A stretch of DNA of 64,000 nt, taken from assembly GCA_037176885.1 (NCBI GenBank), contig JAWWNJ010000005.1, positions 2,046,001-2,110,000 of the forward strand. Reading direction: 5' to 3'. Position 1 is the first letter of the stretch, and each line of letters opens with the position of its first letter. The DNA is from Favolaschia claudopus (Eukaryota; Basidiomycota; Agaricomycetes; Agaricales; Mycenaceae). Below the pieces are notes generated by a model that searched no databases, was not told where the DNA came from, and saw nothing but the letters and a program-made list of their open reading frames with translations. Positions 1 to 11,589 of this stretch are shown here, piece by piece. A program made the position numbers and the translations under genes.

Positions 1-1887
1 GGTGAGAGAAGGAAACGACTTGCCCCGTACAAAAATGTCCCTAGAATTACACCAAAGTAAAAGGGCCCCAATCTTAAAACGAGGAAGATGAGATCACTGA
101 GCGAGCTGAGAAATCTGAAGAGCCATCACGCACAGCGATTGAGGGGTGGGAGGTGCTTCTGCTTGCATTGGGTTGTTAAGCGCGAATTTTGACGGGGCAG
201 GATAGTACAAGGCGTTCAAGAGCCAGGTTGTACCCAACGAAGGGGGGATGGGGGGTCGACGAAGGTGTGGCCAACTTCTCGAGGCAGCCGCCACTTAACA
301 CATCTACAGCGATGTCCATCTATGTTCCCGCGATCTTCTACCGCGGGACAGCATCAGGCGCGCGACCAACTACTGGTATGATAAATAAATGCAAAAGCTT
401 GATGATGATCATTCACTTTGCGTTAACTGTTGACGAAGAGAGGTTATATATACTGTTAAGAGTAGAAATTCTCACCGGCATGGCAAGCAAATGGTGGGTA
501 GGATACTAGGATAGACAGGATGTGCGACAGTTGGCCATGGAGTTCTGGATCGAATCATGAGCAGTCAACGCCATGCTTGAATGAATGAAGCGATGATGTG
601 TAGTCGACTTTTCGTCGATTGCGATCGTTGCATCAAGAGTACCTTTATTAAGAGAAAAACAGGATGGTGTCGGGAAGCCGTACAACCCGGAGAAACTCCG
701 CGCAAATCGAGAAGAGATCAGGACCATACGAACGAAACGCAAGCAAGAGCGGATCGGTGATTATGGCGATAAAAATGGGGCTGGGGTGGATTAGGCGGGG
801 AAAACCACCAAGGAGAAAGGTGTCGATATTCGTGTGAAATAAAGAACGAGAGATTGCGTTTCCTATAATCATATAGCTGTTCAGTGTGTTCCATCGAGTA
901 AAAAAGTGAATACTTCTAAGAGAAAATTCAGACCCAACAATTCGCACTTGACTCATCTTCAACTGAGCTTCCATTTCATTTGAGCGGTTCATTGTGAATG
1001 TGTTAGAGACGGCTGCCAGCGGCACCAGTCGTCCAGCGCACTGACGGTGGCATCTTTGAATGTGATCCGCAATGAAACTTGAAGATGGGAACCGGACTGC
1101 CAGTGTGACGTTTCAATGGGATGGGGATGGAGGAGGAGTTTCTAAGGGAAAGGACTAAGAACGCGGGGTCGAGATGGGGAGTAGAGCGGTAGCCTGCTAG
1201 TTGGATGAGTGCAATATCGCCAGATTGGTGCCTCAACTTTGCAATCTAAGTACTACGTCCGACTGCAGCTTCTGTTTGGAGAACCAATAGCATAGCCGTC
1301 AAAAAGCTCTGAGCTCCGAGATCCGGCCCAGTTTCTCCCTACCTAGATCGAACGCTCCGGAGTCCGTCACGGTCTGGCGAGGACAGGTGAGGACCATGAA
1401 GGAACAGGCTGGAACAGGACAAGAGAGATTTCACGTGATTGCCGTAAGAAGGACCATGTCACAACCATGTCACGGTCATACCTGGTCATACTCATTACGT
1501 GACGTTATTCTTTTCCTCAACTTTTCCTTCTTTTGTTTGTCCACAATTTGTCCTTTCTTCATTCAGCACAATCCACTGTTCAAATTGTCTTCAACCTCCG
1601 AACAATTCAGTCGGTGCGACTTCGTCAGCTGCTGCCGCAACCAGGTTGGCGATCAAGTGCCTGACCCCTACGCCGGCCCTGCCAGCAGGGCCGCCTTGCC
1701 GACTAACGCGTCACGATCTGCCATTTGGCGGCTTCCCAGCAATCAGACCCATACGCGTGTCGACACTTTATATGCGTCGACTGCCAACCATGGCCACCTC
1801 AGCTTCCAACCGCTCGATAGACGGTCTAACTTGAACGCGTACGCGGACTCGGACTCGGAGACGACTCGCGAGTCGACGTTTTCCACA
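1..1887. other. Intergenic left edge, no gene recognised
   Basis: No recognisable protein family or RNA gene is seen here. Short ORFs on both strands overlap each other and lack conserved motifs. A frame is open on the plus strand from 1387 into the SDR gene, but its translation upstream of 1888 is low-complexity and unlike the paralogous SDR at 58132, so it is read as 5' flank. Confidence 0.5.
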
Positions 1888-3280
1888 ATGCCCCCCGTCG
1901 CCCTCGTCGAATCCACTAATGCTTCCTACCATCCCTCCTACACCCCCATGGCCATCTTCGTCGGAGCGACCTCAGGCGTAGGCCAAGCCATGGCCGAAGC
2001 CCTGGCGCGACAGACTAATGGTCGCGCGCATATCATAATCATCGGACGAAGCGCCTCCGCCGCCTCGAAAATCCTTGCCGGATTTCCCAAGCCTCCCGAC
2101 GAGGATGGGAGCTGGAAACATGAATTCGTTGCCTGCGATGCGACGAGCTTGCGGAATGTCCGAGCTGTGTGCGACGCGCTGAAATCCAGATTGACGAGGT
2201 TGAATTATCTGGTCATGACTGCGGGCGGGCCGGACGCGAATTCTTTTACGAGCGCTGGCGAGACGGAGGAGGGGGTAAATAAGCATTTGGTGATGAGGTT
2301 AGACTTTCAGATTTCCAGCTTACCGTTTGCTTCACTTTTGAATTTTGGAATCTGATCATTGATTTATAGATACTTCATGCGCTACCTTTTCACGCAAGAC
2401 CTGGTCCCCCTACTTCTCTCTGCGAAAGAGCAAGGACAGCAAGCACATGCCATGTGCGTTCAGGGAGCCGGATTTGGTGCCCGTATTCGCACGGATGACC
2501 TTGGGCTGCACAATGCGGTGAGGAGGTCTTGGAAGTTATTGAATGGGAAGGTCATGCCTGTTCGTCTTTTTGTTTTTCTTCCCCCGTTGTTTTCGAGCTG
2601 AAGGCATCAATATGACATCAGTCAGTCGCTGCAATCAAAGGAATGATAACAGGCGTCACCTACAACGACGGCCTAGTCGCTGTCAGTGCCATTTTCCGAT
2701 ATTCTCTCCGAAAAAATTGACTCACTCATCATAGTACTTCGCCACGAAACACCCAATCATCACATTCACCCACATCCACCCGGGCCAAGTCCTGACCCCA
2801 GGGGGAACCAACGTCGACCTCGGATGGCTCTTTGCTCCATTGGCGTGGATAATGAAGCGTGTGAGGATGAGGATTGCGCTTGAGCAGGTTTGTTGCCTTT
2901 CACTTCCTCCCCTTGTCGGATAAATAACTCACTCAACGACTTTCCCTCAAGGATGAGCGCGCAAAATATATGCTCTACGCCCTCCTCGACCAAGCCACCG
3001 ACCGTGGAGGCATCTACATACGCGGTGAATGTGGCGATATCGTCAGCGCGCACGGATTTGATTCAGATTTCAAATCGCTGTTTGACGACCTCGAGACAGC
3101 AACGCTGTCGTCAAAATATGTGAGTGAAAGAGTGCACAATTAGCTTACTGTTGAAGACAAAATACCTTCTAGGGCGTCCTTCAAGGTATACCGATGAAAG
3201 GGTATGGCGGCTCGGACGCCTCGGTGGCGGGTCTGATTCGATATACGAATGAGGTGCTCGCTGGGATACTTAAGAACTAG
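1888..3280 (+). CDS. Atypical short-chain dehydrogenase/reductase (SDR), copy 1
   Basis: NAD(P)-dependent oxidoreductase of the SDR superfamily; substrate not predictable. Six exons: 1888-2297, 2370-2550, 2622-2681, 2735-2887, 2952-3119 and 3173-3280, giving 359 residues in one open frame. The N-terminal half has a Rossmann dinucleotide-binding loop (GATSGVGQA, about residue 30) and a beta-strand ending in TAGG at about residue 115, where classical SDRs have NNAG. The classical catalytic YxxxK is not evident: the matching position reads TYNDGLVA, so catalysis may be atypical. The start was chosen because the paralog at 58132 begins with the same MPP residues and has introns at the same codons. 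A conserved DERAKYMLYALLDQATD segment opens exon 5. A histone H4 gene on the other strand follows. Confidence 0.85.
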
Positions 3281-3818
3281 CTGAGTCTGTGCAACCTGCG
3301 TGGCGTTCAGAGAATGAGGAAAGTCGAAAATATGGTCAAAAGACGTAGAAATGGGTGCAATATAAACAACTGCAGGCGGAGACCATTGTCGACGCTGCGC
3401 AACCGTAAACAGTCCTCCTACTTATGAGTATCCATATCTGTGACTCGATGAAGCGAGATTTTTGACCGCCTTCTGACAAAAGGACAATGCCTGTGGGCCG
3501 GCTGCACGCGAGCCCGTTCGCGGCGGTACCGACGACAAGGACACGGCCACGATGATAAGGAGTCATAACCCGTCGAGGCGGGCGAATGGATCTCTGGGGA
3601 CGCGGACGATGGTGCGGAGGGTGGGCAACAATGGCGACTCATGGTGTCATTGGAGGGTACCTAGAATGCTAACAAAGGCGAGATGCGTACAGTATGGCAT
3701 AAGAGTACATATATAAAGATACACGATGGGGCGTTGCGAGGATGGGTGGTCTGTGCGCGGGAAGAAAAGGAGCGTCAGTCAGCGTCAAAGAAGCAGGGAT
3801 CCCAGCCCGCACCTCGGA
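3281..3818. other. Intergenic, 3' ends of SDR and histone H4
   Basis: This lies between two converging genes and so holds two 3' ends. No ORF with a recognisable domain and no repeat was seen. Confidence 0.5.
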
Positions 3819-4296
<478 letters not shown>

Positions 4297-4486
4297 TGTT
4301 GGGTGCTGAGAATATAAGTGTTATTGAGAGAGCTTGAGGAGGGTCGCTTGACTGGTGACGGCGAGGTAGCGGCGGGGATGGTGGTGGTTCGAGAGAAAGA
4401 GGCGATGTCACGCTCACGCTCGCCGTGACTCAACAAAAGGCGCGTTATTTACACTTGTTGTGGTTTACGCACCTTGTCTCTGATTT
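4297..4486. other. Upstream region of histone H4
   Basis: Short spacer between the H4 start codon and the tandem duplication. It should contain the H4 promoter, but no specific element could be assigned. Confidence 0.4.
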
Positions 4487-6250
4487 TGGCCCCGGTGTTA
4501 TGTCCTGGCACCTATTTGATTAATTTTTTTCAAATAGAGCGGGTCGTAGGAGGTAAAAGAAGACTGTCTGTAAAGACCTCTTTGTAGATTGGCAATATAC
4601 TGTATGGTTTTATGTTTTTTTTGGTATGCATGAGGTTCATTGTTCGAGTCCAGGTGGACGATGTCTTCGTCTTTTTCCGTAACATAAACTCAATAGCATT
4701 ACAAGTAGTATCTTAGACTGTGTTGTCCAGTTGAGGTTGTCTTGGAGTGAGCTTGTTTGCTTGCTCTTATCACATTCAAATCAAGTAAAAGACATTATTA
4801 ACGAGATTACTTGTTACACAAGTTTCTGCGACACGACCGAAACAGAAGAACGCCCTCAGGTAGGTATAAGCAGAAGCATCTCAGAGGAAACCGAAACGCA
4901 TACCCCATACCTGCACCCAAGTTCCCGGCGCCATCGTTTGAGCCGCTGGCCCGTCCGCCTGTTCGTCGGCAGGAATACCGGTTGCGTCGAACGAGTCGAC
5001 CTCAGAGACGACCGTGTTCTCCTTCCTGTAATCCGAAACAATGTGCTTGTCCTCGAGCTGCTTGTCGGTGAAGATGAGGTGCTGCTGATCACGATGGATG
5101 CCGTTCTTTTCCTAAATCGTCGCCTTCGCGTCGTCGATGGCGACCGACGACTCGACCTCACGCGTATTGGTCTTGCTAGTAACCCGTCTTTGAGATAATC
5201 TGCGTGTCACACGCCAACAGAGGAGACGAACCTTTGAAATTTGTCATCCGAAAACGCTGCCTCCATCCCTCGAGCTGCTTGCCGGCAAAGACGAGACGCT
5301 GTTGGTCGGGGGAATGCCCTCCTCATCCTAGATCGTGGGTTTGACGTTGTCGATGGTATCGAAAGACTCGACCTCCAGGGTGATGGTCGCCCGTGAGGGT
5401 ATTCACATAGATCTACATACCACGACGGAGACGAAGGACTGCCGGCGATGAGCATTAACTTTAGAAGCAGAAGAGCGGCGACGTACCGTATCAAAGTGCA
5501 CCGTGCACTGTTGCAAGGAGTGTAGTCAGAGAGGGTGCGGCCATCCGCGAGTGGCTTGCCGGCAGAGATGAAGTGTTGATGCCAGTGGTCGAGAGGAATA
5601 CCCTCCTTGTCCTAAATCTTCGCCTTCACGTTGTCAAGCATGTCAGACGAATCGACAGCCAAGCACAGTTTGCTCGTGAAGGTCTTAACAGAGGAGACGT
5701 ATTCTAGTCCGAGAGAGTACGGTTGTCCGAGGGTATTCACAGGTATCTGCGCATCGCCGCAGCGACGCAGAAATGAGGTGGCTCGACAACGATGGAGAAA
5801 ATCTTTCAATCAAATGAGAACGAGGTTAGTTGACGAAAGGCATAGATATTTTGTGGACTTACATGAGCCGCAGTCAGATTCCACCACTAACAAGGAGATG
5901 TAAGCTATGTGCAGGAAGCTTCTTTATCATTGTTTTATCATTCTTGTGCACCAGAGACGTCGAAAAGTTTTTTGAGTCGTTGGTGGAGTATGATGTCGAT
6001 GTTGTAGAGCCGCCGCAGAGTTGCCAATCGATCCGGGAAGTGAAAGAGATAGCCCAAGCCATAGAAGTAGTTCACCGGACAAGGAAGCAAGACAAATGAG
6101 AACGTGGAAGAGAGGGAGAGCGTTGGGAGAGCGTCTCGCGCGGACGTCTTGCCAGCACACGAGGCGTGAGAAATGATTTCCCAGTAAAGGCATAAGCTCA
6201 TGCCCAAATATGGGCATAAGGGCTGCCAGGGCACTGCACTATCGTCCTGA
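4487..6250. repeat. Tandem duplication, copy A (1,764 bp)
   Basis: The block starting TGGCCCCGGTGTTATG and ending CACTATCGTCCTGA is followed directly by a second copy. All ORFs in one copy recur at exactly +1,764 bp with the same translation, and the text reads the same in both wherever I compared it. A TGAT microhomology sits at the outer and inner junctions. The identity implies a very recent duplication or an assembly error. Apart from the ubiquitin-derived segment, no gene is recognised in the unit. Confidence 0.95.
4905..5705 (-). pseudogene. Decayed polyubiquitin array (copy A)
   Basis: Reading the minus strand from about 5705 down, three degenerate ubiquitin units can be traced. Unit 1 has VKTFTSKLCLAVDSSDMLDN, then VKAKI, a TAG stop at 5614-5612, DKEGIP, and later SAGKPLADGRTLSDYT. 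Unit 2 has TITLEVESFDTIDNVKPTI, TAG at 5330-5328, DEEGIPP, a one-base frameshift, then QQRLVFAGKQLEGW. Unit 3 has EVESSVAIDDAKATI, TAG at 5114-5112, then DQQHLIFTDKQLED. Intact ubiquitin has Gln31 where each TAG stands. Stops, frameshifts and poor spacing show that this cannot make ubiquitin. Translations past the stops are only used to recognise the family. Confidence 0.85.
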
Positions 6251-8014
6251 TGGCCCCGGTGTTATGTCCTGGCACCTATTTGATTAATTTTTTTCAAATA
6301 GAGCGGGTCGTAGGAGGTAAAAGAAGACTGTCTGTAAAGACCTCTTTGTAGATTGGCAATATACTGTATGGTTTTATGTTTTTTTTGGTATGCATGAGGT
6401 TCATTGTTCGAGTCCAGGTGGACGATGTCTTCGTCTTTTTCCGTAACATAAACTCAATAGCATTACAAGTAGTATCTTAGACTGTGTTGTCCAGTTGAGG
6501 TTGTCTTGGAGTGAGCTTGTTTGCTTGCTCTTATCACATTCAAATCAAGTAAAAGACATTATTAACGAGATTACTTGTTACACAAGTTTCTGCGACACGA
6601 CCGAAACAGAAGAACGCCCTCAGGTAGGTATAAGCAGAAGCATCTCAGAGGAAACCGAAACGCATACCCCATACCTGCACCCAAGTTCCCGGCGCCATCG
6701 TTTGAGCCGCTGGCCCGTCCGCCTGTTCGTCGGCAGGAATACCGGTTGCGTCGAACGAGTCGACCTCAGAGACGACCGTGTTCTCCTTCCTGTAATCCGA
6801 AACAATGTGCTTGTCCTCGAGCTGCTTGTCGGTGAAGATGAGGTGCTGCTGATCACGATGGATGCCGTTCTTTTCCTAAATCGTCGCCTTCGCGTCGTCG
6901 ATGGCGACCGACGACTCGACCTCACGCGTATTGGTCTTGCTAGTAACCCGTCTTTGAGATAATCTGCGTGTCACACGCCAACAGAGGAGACGAACCTTTG
7001 AAATTTGTCATCCGAAAACGCTGCCTCCATCCCTCGAGCTGCTTGCCGGCAAAGACGAGACGCTGTTGGTCGGGGGAATGCCCTCCTCATCCTAGATCGT
7101 GGGTTTGACGTTGTCGATGGTATCGAAAGACTCGACCTCCAGGGTGATGGTCGCCCGTGAGGGTATTCACATAGATCTACATACCACGACGGAGACGAAG
7201 GACTGCCGGCGATGAGCATTAACTTTAGAAGCAGAAGAGCGGCGACGTACCGTATCAAAGTGCACCGTGCACTGTTGCAAGGAGTGTAGTCAGAGAGGGT
7301 GCGGCCATCCGCGAGTGGCTTGCCGGCAGAGATGAAGTGTTGATGCCAGTGGTCGAGAGGAATACCCTCCTTGTCCTAAATCTTCGCCTTCACGTTGTCA
7401 AGCATGTCAGACGAATCGACAGCCAAGCACAGTTTGCTCGTGAAGGTCTTAACAGAGGAGACGTATTCTAGTCCGAGAGAGTACGGTTGTCCGAGGGTAT
7501 TCACAGGTATCTGCGCATCGCCGCAGCGACGCAGAAATGAGGTGGCTCGACAACGATGGAGAAAATCTTTCAATCAAATGAGAACGAGGTTAGTTGACGA
7601 AAGGCATAGATATTTTGTGGACTTACATGAGCCGCAGTCAGATTCCACCACTAACAAGGAGATGTAAGCTATGTGCAGGAAGCTTCTTTATCATTGTTTT
7701 ATCATTCTTGTGCACCAGAGACGTCGAAAAGTTTTTTGAGTCGTTGGTGGAGTATGATGTCGATGTTGTAGAGCCGCCGCAGAGTTGCCAATCGATCCGG
7801 GAAGTGAAAGAGATAGCCCAAGCCATAGAAGTAGTTCACCGGACAAGGAAGCAAGACAAATGAGAACGTGGAAGAGAGGGAGAGCGTTGGGAGAGCGTCT
7901 CGCGCGGACGTCTTGCCAGCACACGAGGCGTGAGAAATGATTTCCCAGTAAAGGCATAAGCTCATGCCCAAATATGGGCATAAGGGCTGCCAGGGCACTG
8001 CACTATCGTCCTGA
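6251..8014. repeat. Tandem duplication, copy B (1,764 bp)
   Basis: Head-to-tail second copy of the unit at 4487-6250. The sequence becomes unique again at TTTTCAATCC, just after 8014. Confidence 0.95.
6669..7469 (-). pseudogene. Decayed polyubiquitin array (copy B)
   Basis: Same sequence as the copy A array, shifted by 1,764 bp, with the same three TAG codons at the Gln31 positions (7378-7376, 7094-7092 and 6878-6876). It is a by-product of the segmental duplication rather than an independent retrocopy. Confidence 0.85.
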
Positions 8015-8413
8015 TTTTCAATCCTTCTCTTTCGCCGTTCAGAGAAAATTTCAGATAAATTCTAGATATATATGCAGTAAACTACTTCTACCGTAACCGC
8101 GATGAATAAAATATTGGGACCAGAGGATTTCAATGAATGGTTTGAAAGTTGAAACTAGCGCTGCTGCCAGAGTTGAAAAAGGGATGTTTTGAATTCTGTC
8201 CAAAAAATAAGAGCGCTCGGGCTGGGAAGAGGCATATGCTCCGACTTTGAAGACCCCCCCCCCCGTAGAATCCTCGACAGGTCAGAATTTAACGAACATC
8301 AAATCTGCCAAGACAAATTTATTGCCCATCGCGTCCCGGACTACTTATGTTACATTTGATTGTACAATAGTCACGATTCTCCTCGAATTCATGACTCAAA
8401 CGCGATCTGCCGT
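8015..8413. other. Intergenic between the duplication and the ABC gene
   Basis: Contains a poly-C run near 8256-8265 and AT-rich sequence. No gene is recognised. It holds the 3' end of the ABC transporter gene on the minus strand. Confidence 0.5.
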
Positions 8414-11002
8414 CTACATCACAGCGTCAGCAAACGCCTGCGCTTGCACATTGTACAGCTCAAAATATTCTCCACCACGCGCCATTAGTTCCTTGTGTGT
8501 CCCAGTCTCAACAGCTTCACCATCCTTCATGCATCTAAATAAACCCGTCAACATAAAGTCAACGCAAACCTGCAGCAAATCAGACTTACATTATCAAATC
8601 CGCATGCTTCGTCAAATGCCCGAAACGATGCGTCACAAATATCATCGTCTTGCCTTGTCGCGATTCCCTCAGGCGCTGGAATAATTGATGTTCGCCTTTA
8701 GGATCCAAGGCTGAGCTTGGTTCATCGGCGACGGCAAAGCGTATATTGCCCGAGAAGAAACGCATGAAGGTGCGAGATCTAGTTCGAGACATGAGTAGCG
8801 TTTCTTCAGGAGAAAAGGCAGGAATATTTACGCGACAAGCCGCTGCCTTTCGCCACCTGAAGAACAATTGTTTAAGCTCAACTCTTCAGACAGAGGTAAT
8901 CGCAGTACTCACCAGAGACCTCCGCCTTCTTCTCCAACCCATCAAAGATCTCCTTCAACTTCTTATGTTTATGCCGATCCAAATGCCCACTCCGAGCCGT
9001 GCTAACAGGATTTAAAATCGTCTGAATCCCATCCACCTGCCGTTGAATCACCCCATTTGCACCGCCAGACTCAGCCGCTTGCACAATCATATCCATGTTA
9101 TCGACCTGTGCCGGATGTCCCAGACCGATATTCTCCGCCAGGGTTAACGGATAAAGTTTATGTTCTTGTGTTAGCATCGCTTGGACTTTGCGCAAGTCCG
9201 AGATGCGGTAGTTCTTGATCGGCTCGCCGTCTACCAAAATCTCGCCCGAGTCGACGTCGTATAGTCGGTTGAGTAATTTGATGATTGTCGACTTTCCGCT
9301 GCCGTTTGCACCGACGATGACGACTAGCTGACCGGCGGGTATTTTGAGAGAGATGTTCTTGATCGCGTTGTCTTTCGATTTCCCTTCGGGGTAGGCGAAC
9401 GAGACATTCCTGACGAGAAAGATTTGAGCCATCGAAAGCAAACTATCATGACGAGGTGAACCTCAATTCGAACGCCATCCCGTTGTCACTGCTTTGAGAA
9501 CTTGGATACGCCTCGTCTCCATCAGCAAGCTTGTTCTCCACTGCACCCATATCGTACAGGTCTTGAATGTGCGAGCACGATTTTGCTGCGTAGCTCCACT
9601 TGACGTAAATCGATTGAACGGTATAATTTAACGTTTTAGCGTGTTGCTGAAGGATAGCAAAGGAGGTGACGCTGAAACTGTTCGGGTATAGAATGGAGGT
9701 CGCCGCCCAATATAGCTACGAAATGCAAATTCGATTTGTTTATTGCCTGCACCGGAGAAATTAGAACATACCGTCGGTAGATCACTGAATACACTGATGA
9801 GTAGTCGTTTGATTGGATTCTGGCGTTGCCCCAATGTGTATTGAGGGTGGGCATCTGAGACGTTGCCTAAATTCTCTCTCGCCTTCCTATATTCTGAAGG
9901 TGTTCAGCATTTGGTTACTGTAATAAGGATTTGTATGTGTCCGTACCTGCAGAAATCCATGTTCCGATGTCCGACGAAACAATCTCCTCGCGGAATGACT
10001 CATCGTTGGCTAGATGAGCCAGAGAGCGAAGTCTCAGGTAATTGGTATTGTCTGAGTATGTTACGAAGGCTGAATATTCGTCGTTTAGATGCTCTTTGTT
10101 CACGGACGGACATGATGGAACGTACGCTGAAGAAAAATGCGATAGCCGGATGTAGCGATCGCAGGGCCCACAAGCGATAAAACTGTGAAGATCAATCCAC
10201 TGTTGGCCTGCTGCAAAATGAACATAATTTGGGCCGAGAATTCGAATATGTCTTGAGCCGTTCCGGTCAGGTACTGGAAGGCACGCCAGAGGTCAGAAGA
10301 AGAAACTTTCTGCTTTGTGTTTTTATCTTGAATCGATTAAATAGAGATCAATCTCATTGTTGAATAGATACGATACCTGCTCCAGTGGGAATGTCCAGCC
10401 TCAGCCTCGCTGCAGAGCTTTCAGGATCGACAAGTTATCCGCAGTCTTGCACCAACCGTTTAGCATATATTCTTCAAAATATAGTTTGACACGAGTTTCG
10501 AGTACAGGTGTGACTTGATCTCTAAAGAGCAAAGTCAACTTTAGAGTAACAAGGGCCACATTGCGACTCACTTGAACCAAGATATGGTGGACGTGAATGC
10601 GATACACATGATGTGAATTACCATGGCTCGCAGAATTGCATTAACGTCTGCATGTCCCTTCATCAAGCCGTCATCGACTGTTTTCAAAAGATTCGTAGAC
10701 GCGTATAACATCAAAACGCTGTCCATTCCAGCCCCAAGTTCCAACGAGCAGGTCAGGATGACGAGAATAGGATCCAAGAAATATATTTCCGTCAAAAAGC
10801 GCCAAACAAGTGCGATGAGCGGTAGCTTTTCGTGAATCTCGTTCCATGGCAGAGACAAATTCGTCGGGAGACTGAGTTTGAAAGATGGCAAACTCGAAGA
10901 TTCCATGGGCAATAGAAGTCGCCAGACCCCCAGCGTCAAAGTTGTGTAGGAATAGTCCTCCAATGCGGCATTATTTGCTGTTTCTTTCTCTGAGCCAGGC
11001 AT
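8414..11002 (-). CDS. ABC transporter (TMD-NBD half-size type)
   Basis: ATP-driven membrane transporter; substrate unknown. Eleven exons on the minus strand, from 11002-10572 to 8534-8414, sum to 2,067 nt and give 688 residues without a stop. The N-terminal half contains hydrophobic stretches (around IALVWRFLTEIYFLDPILVI, VIHIMCIAFTSTI and LIFTVLSLVGPAIA). The C-terminal half is a complete nucleotide-binding domain: Walker A GANGSGKST, Q-loop MLTQE, signature SSGGERQR, Walker B FAVADEPSSALD and switch histidine VTHR. The signature begins SSGGE rather than LSGGQ. The start is the first ATG; an open frame continues upstream only through a TTG. The KDZ transposon is inserted about 90 bp upstream of this start and may have displaced its promoter. 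Confidence 0.88.
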
Positions 11003-11088
11003 GGGTGGAGATTCAGGGAGATGATGGTAGGTCGAGGGAATCCACCTCAAGAGTCAAGCCCTCTTAAAAGCTCAAAGATCACACTGCG

Positions 11089-11096
11089 CACCGCCT
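11089..11096. repeat. Left 8-bp target-site duplication of the KDZ element
   Basis: CACCGCCT immediately precedes the left terminus and recurs exactly at 29711-29718 just after the right terminus. Confidence 0.9.
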
Positions 11097-11211
11097 CACC
11101 TAAGGCACCTACCTTCTCGTGCCGTAAGGGACCTCTAAGGTCCCTTTCTATGGTCGATTAAACCCCCCTCAGAGGTGTCTGCCTCCGCGGTAGATTTAGT
11201 CATGTATTACT
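11097..11211 (+). repeat. Left terminal inverted repeat of the KDZ element
   Basis: About 115 bp, ending CATGTATTACT, strongly similar to the reverse complement of 29596-29710. It contains a hairpin (AAGGGACC, five-base loop, GGTCCCTT) and one CCTCCGC motif. Weaker similarity between the two ends continues inward to about 11280 (shared words ATTTGGATA and CGGCTGC). Confidence 0.93.
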
Positions 11212-11589
11212 GGATTTGGATATATTAATACCGTCTAAATCCGGCTGCGAAGGCGTGACCTCCATGGGTAGCCTTCGCTTAGAGAGTAGCCTCCGCTTAC
11301 TGTTGGGATGGTTTCCTTAGCCGTACTTCATAGCGGAAATTGACACCCAAGAAAAGATATACATTGGCATCACATACAAGACAGTATTTACAATAGGTAG
11401 CGATATCTACAGTGTAGGAAAATGATACAATATTGTTCGCAAATACAGCAGATTGGACACAAATGCGACGACAGAATACAGAGGAGGAGGGCGTAGTACA
11501 GCAGCAAGTCCAAAATGAGCCCAAGAAAGAAACACGCAAGCAAGAAGGGATGTACATGCGCTGCTGAGCCTCCGCCACCGAGCCTCCGC

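Noticed and set aside
4615..4665. tRNA-like TTCGAGTCC box near 4640, repeated near 6404
   Set aside because: GTCCAGGTGGAC pairs as a small hairpin, but no acceptor stem, D-arm or anticodon arm can be folded around it.
10094..10125. A 32-nt intron in the ABC transporter
   Set aside because: An alternative acceptor at 10070 gives a 56-nt intron in the same phase, matching the other introns of the gene.
11003..11050. Longer N-terminus for the ABC transporter starting at 11050
   Set aside because: The initiating codon would be TTG; the first in-frame ATG is at 11002.
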